In this document: piece after piece, positions 63,976 through 64,000 of the stretch | Numbering within the stretch: position 1 is the first letter of the stretch | Layout: each line of letters begins with the position of its first letter | NCBI RefSeq assembly: GCF_900115145.1 | Contig: NZ_FOVL01000002.1 | Span: 1-64,000 of the forward strand | Length of the DNA stretch: 64,000 nucleotides | From: Salegentibacter flavus | Lineage (GTDB): Bacteria > Bacteroidota > Bacteroidia > Flavobacteriales > Flavobacteriaceae | Direction: 5' to 3' | Program-made: the position numbers and the translations under genes | Notes under the pieces: model-generated | What the model saw: only the letters and a program-made list of their open reading frames with translations | Told to the model about the DNA's origin: nothing | Databases searched by the model: none

Positions 63976-64000
63976 AAAATCAACTAAAAACCGGAAGAAA

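Overview
The window reads as chromosomal DNA of a marine-type member of the Flavobacteriaceae (Bacteroidota), perhaps close to Gramella/Christiangramia, Salegentibacter or Zunongwangia. The evidence is a monomeric NADP isocitrate dehydrogenase, a TonB receptor paired with a DUF4249 lipoprotein, a type IX secretion (T9SS) sorting domain, the Bacteroidota-type RpoZ, DUF4835 and DUF6913 families, and -7 boxes of the TAnnTTTG type. The genus is an inference. I see no rRNA or tRNA gene, prophage, CRISPR array or insertion sequence.

Layout. 1-398: an unassigned left edge with a strong terminator. 399-4710: an exported creatininase-like enzyme, then a leftward TonB receptor/DUF4249 outer-membrane operon. 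4853-12584: leftward housekeeping genes (icd, rplS, trmD, a long-form GAPDH and an HtrA/Deg protease), with an unexplained 590-base gap at 7076-7666. 12721-15067: a tight rightward dapF-acetyltransferase-mltG operon, then a lysozyme-like exported protein. 15936-18573: methyltransferase, low-molecular-weight phosphatase and dnaA. 18780-27032: thioesterase, YigZ, EamA transporter, HAD hydrolase, ribD, acetyltransferase, prmC, LOG, VOC protein and ligA. 27118-28836: a 5'-nucleotidase split into two genes in reversed domain order. 28992-37261: a membrane protein, DUF6913, dapA, and a conserved bamD-rpoZ-coaBC-DUF4835-recN run ending in fabI. 37345-42253: glycosyltransferase, YbbR, coaE, and an RprX/RprY-like two-component system. 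42506-45856: a large T9SS-sorted NHL/Ig-like surface protein. 45857-54772: a leftward run of eight closely packed genes from a Gfo/Idh oxidoreductase to miaA. 54906-59810: pcm, an ABC ATPase, a methyltransferase, a four-helix-bundle gene and an ABC-F protein. 60014-63283: wza/wzc-type exopolysaccharide genes, probably the start of a surface polysaccharide locus that continues to the right.

Most of the window is core metabolism, translation, envelope assembly and DNA repair. The part that stands out is 56.6-64.0 kb. Two small genes of the four-helix-bundle (23S rRNA intervening-sequence protein-like) family are each bracketed by arrays of short degenerate repeats in inverted orientation. One gene has a 14-bp gagaactcacaacc array (type A); the other has gtggaaagtggagag tracts (type B). 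A third copy containing both repeat types, without a gene, is inserted in frame inside a methyltransferase gene and adds about 67 residues. The B arrays also share a small GC-rich hairpin. This looks like a mobile or spreading cassette system, comparable in logic to REP elements with their RAYT protein but built from different parts. Mobility is an inference; the arrays, their orientation and the insertion are directly visible.
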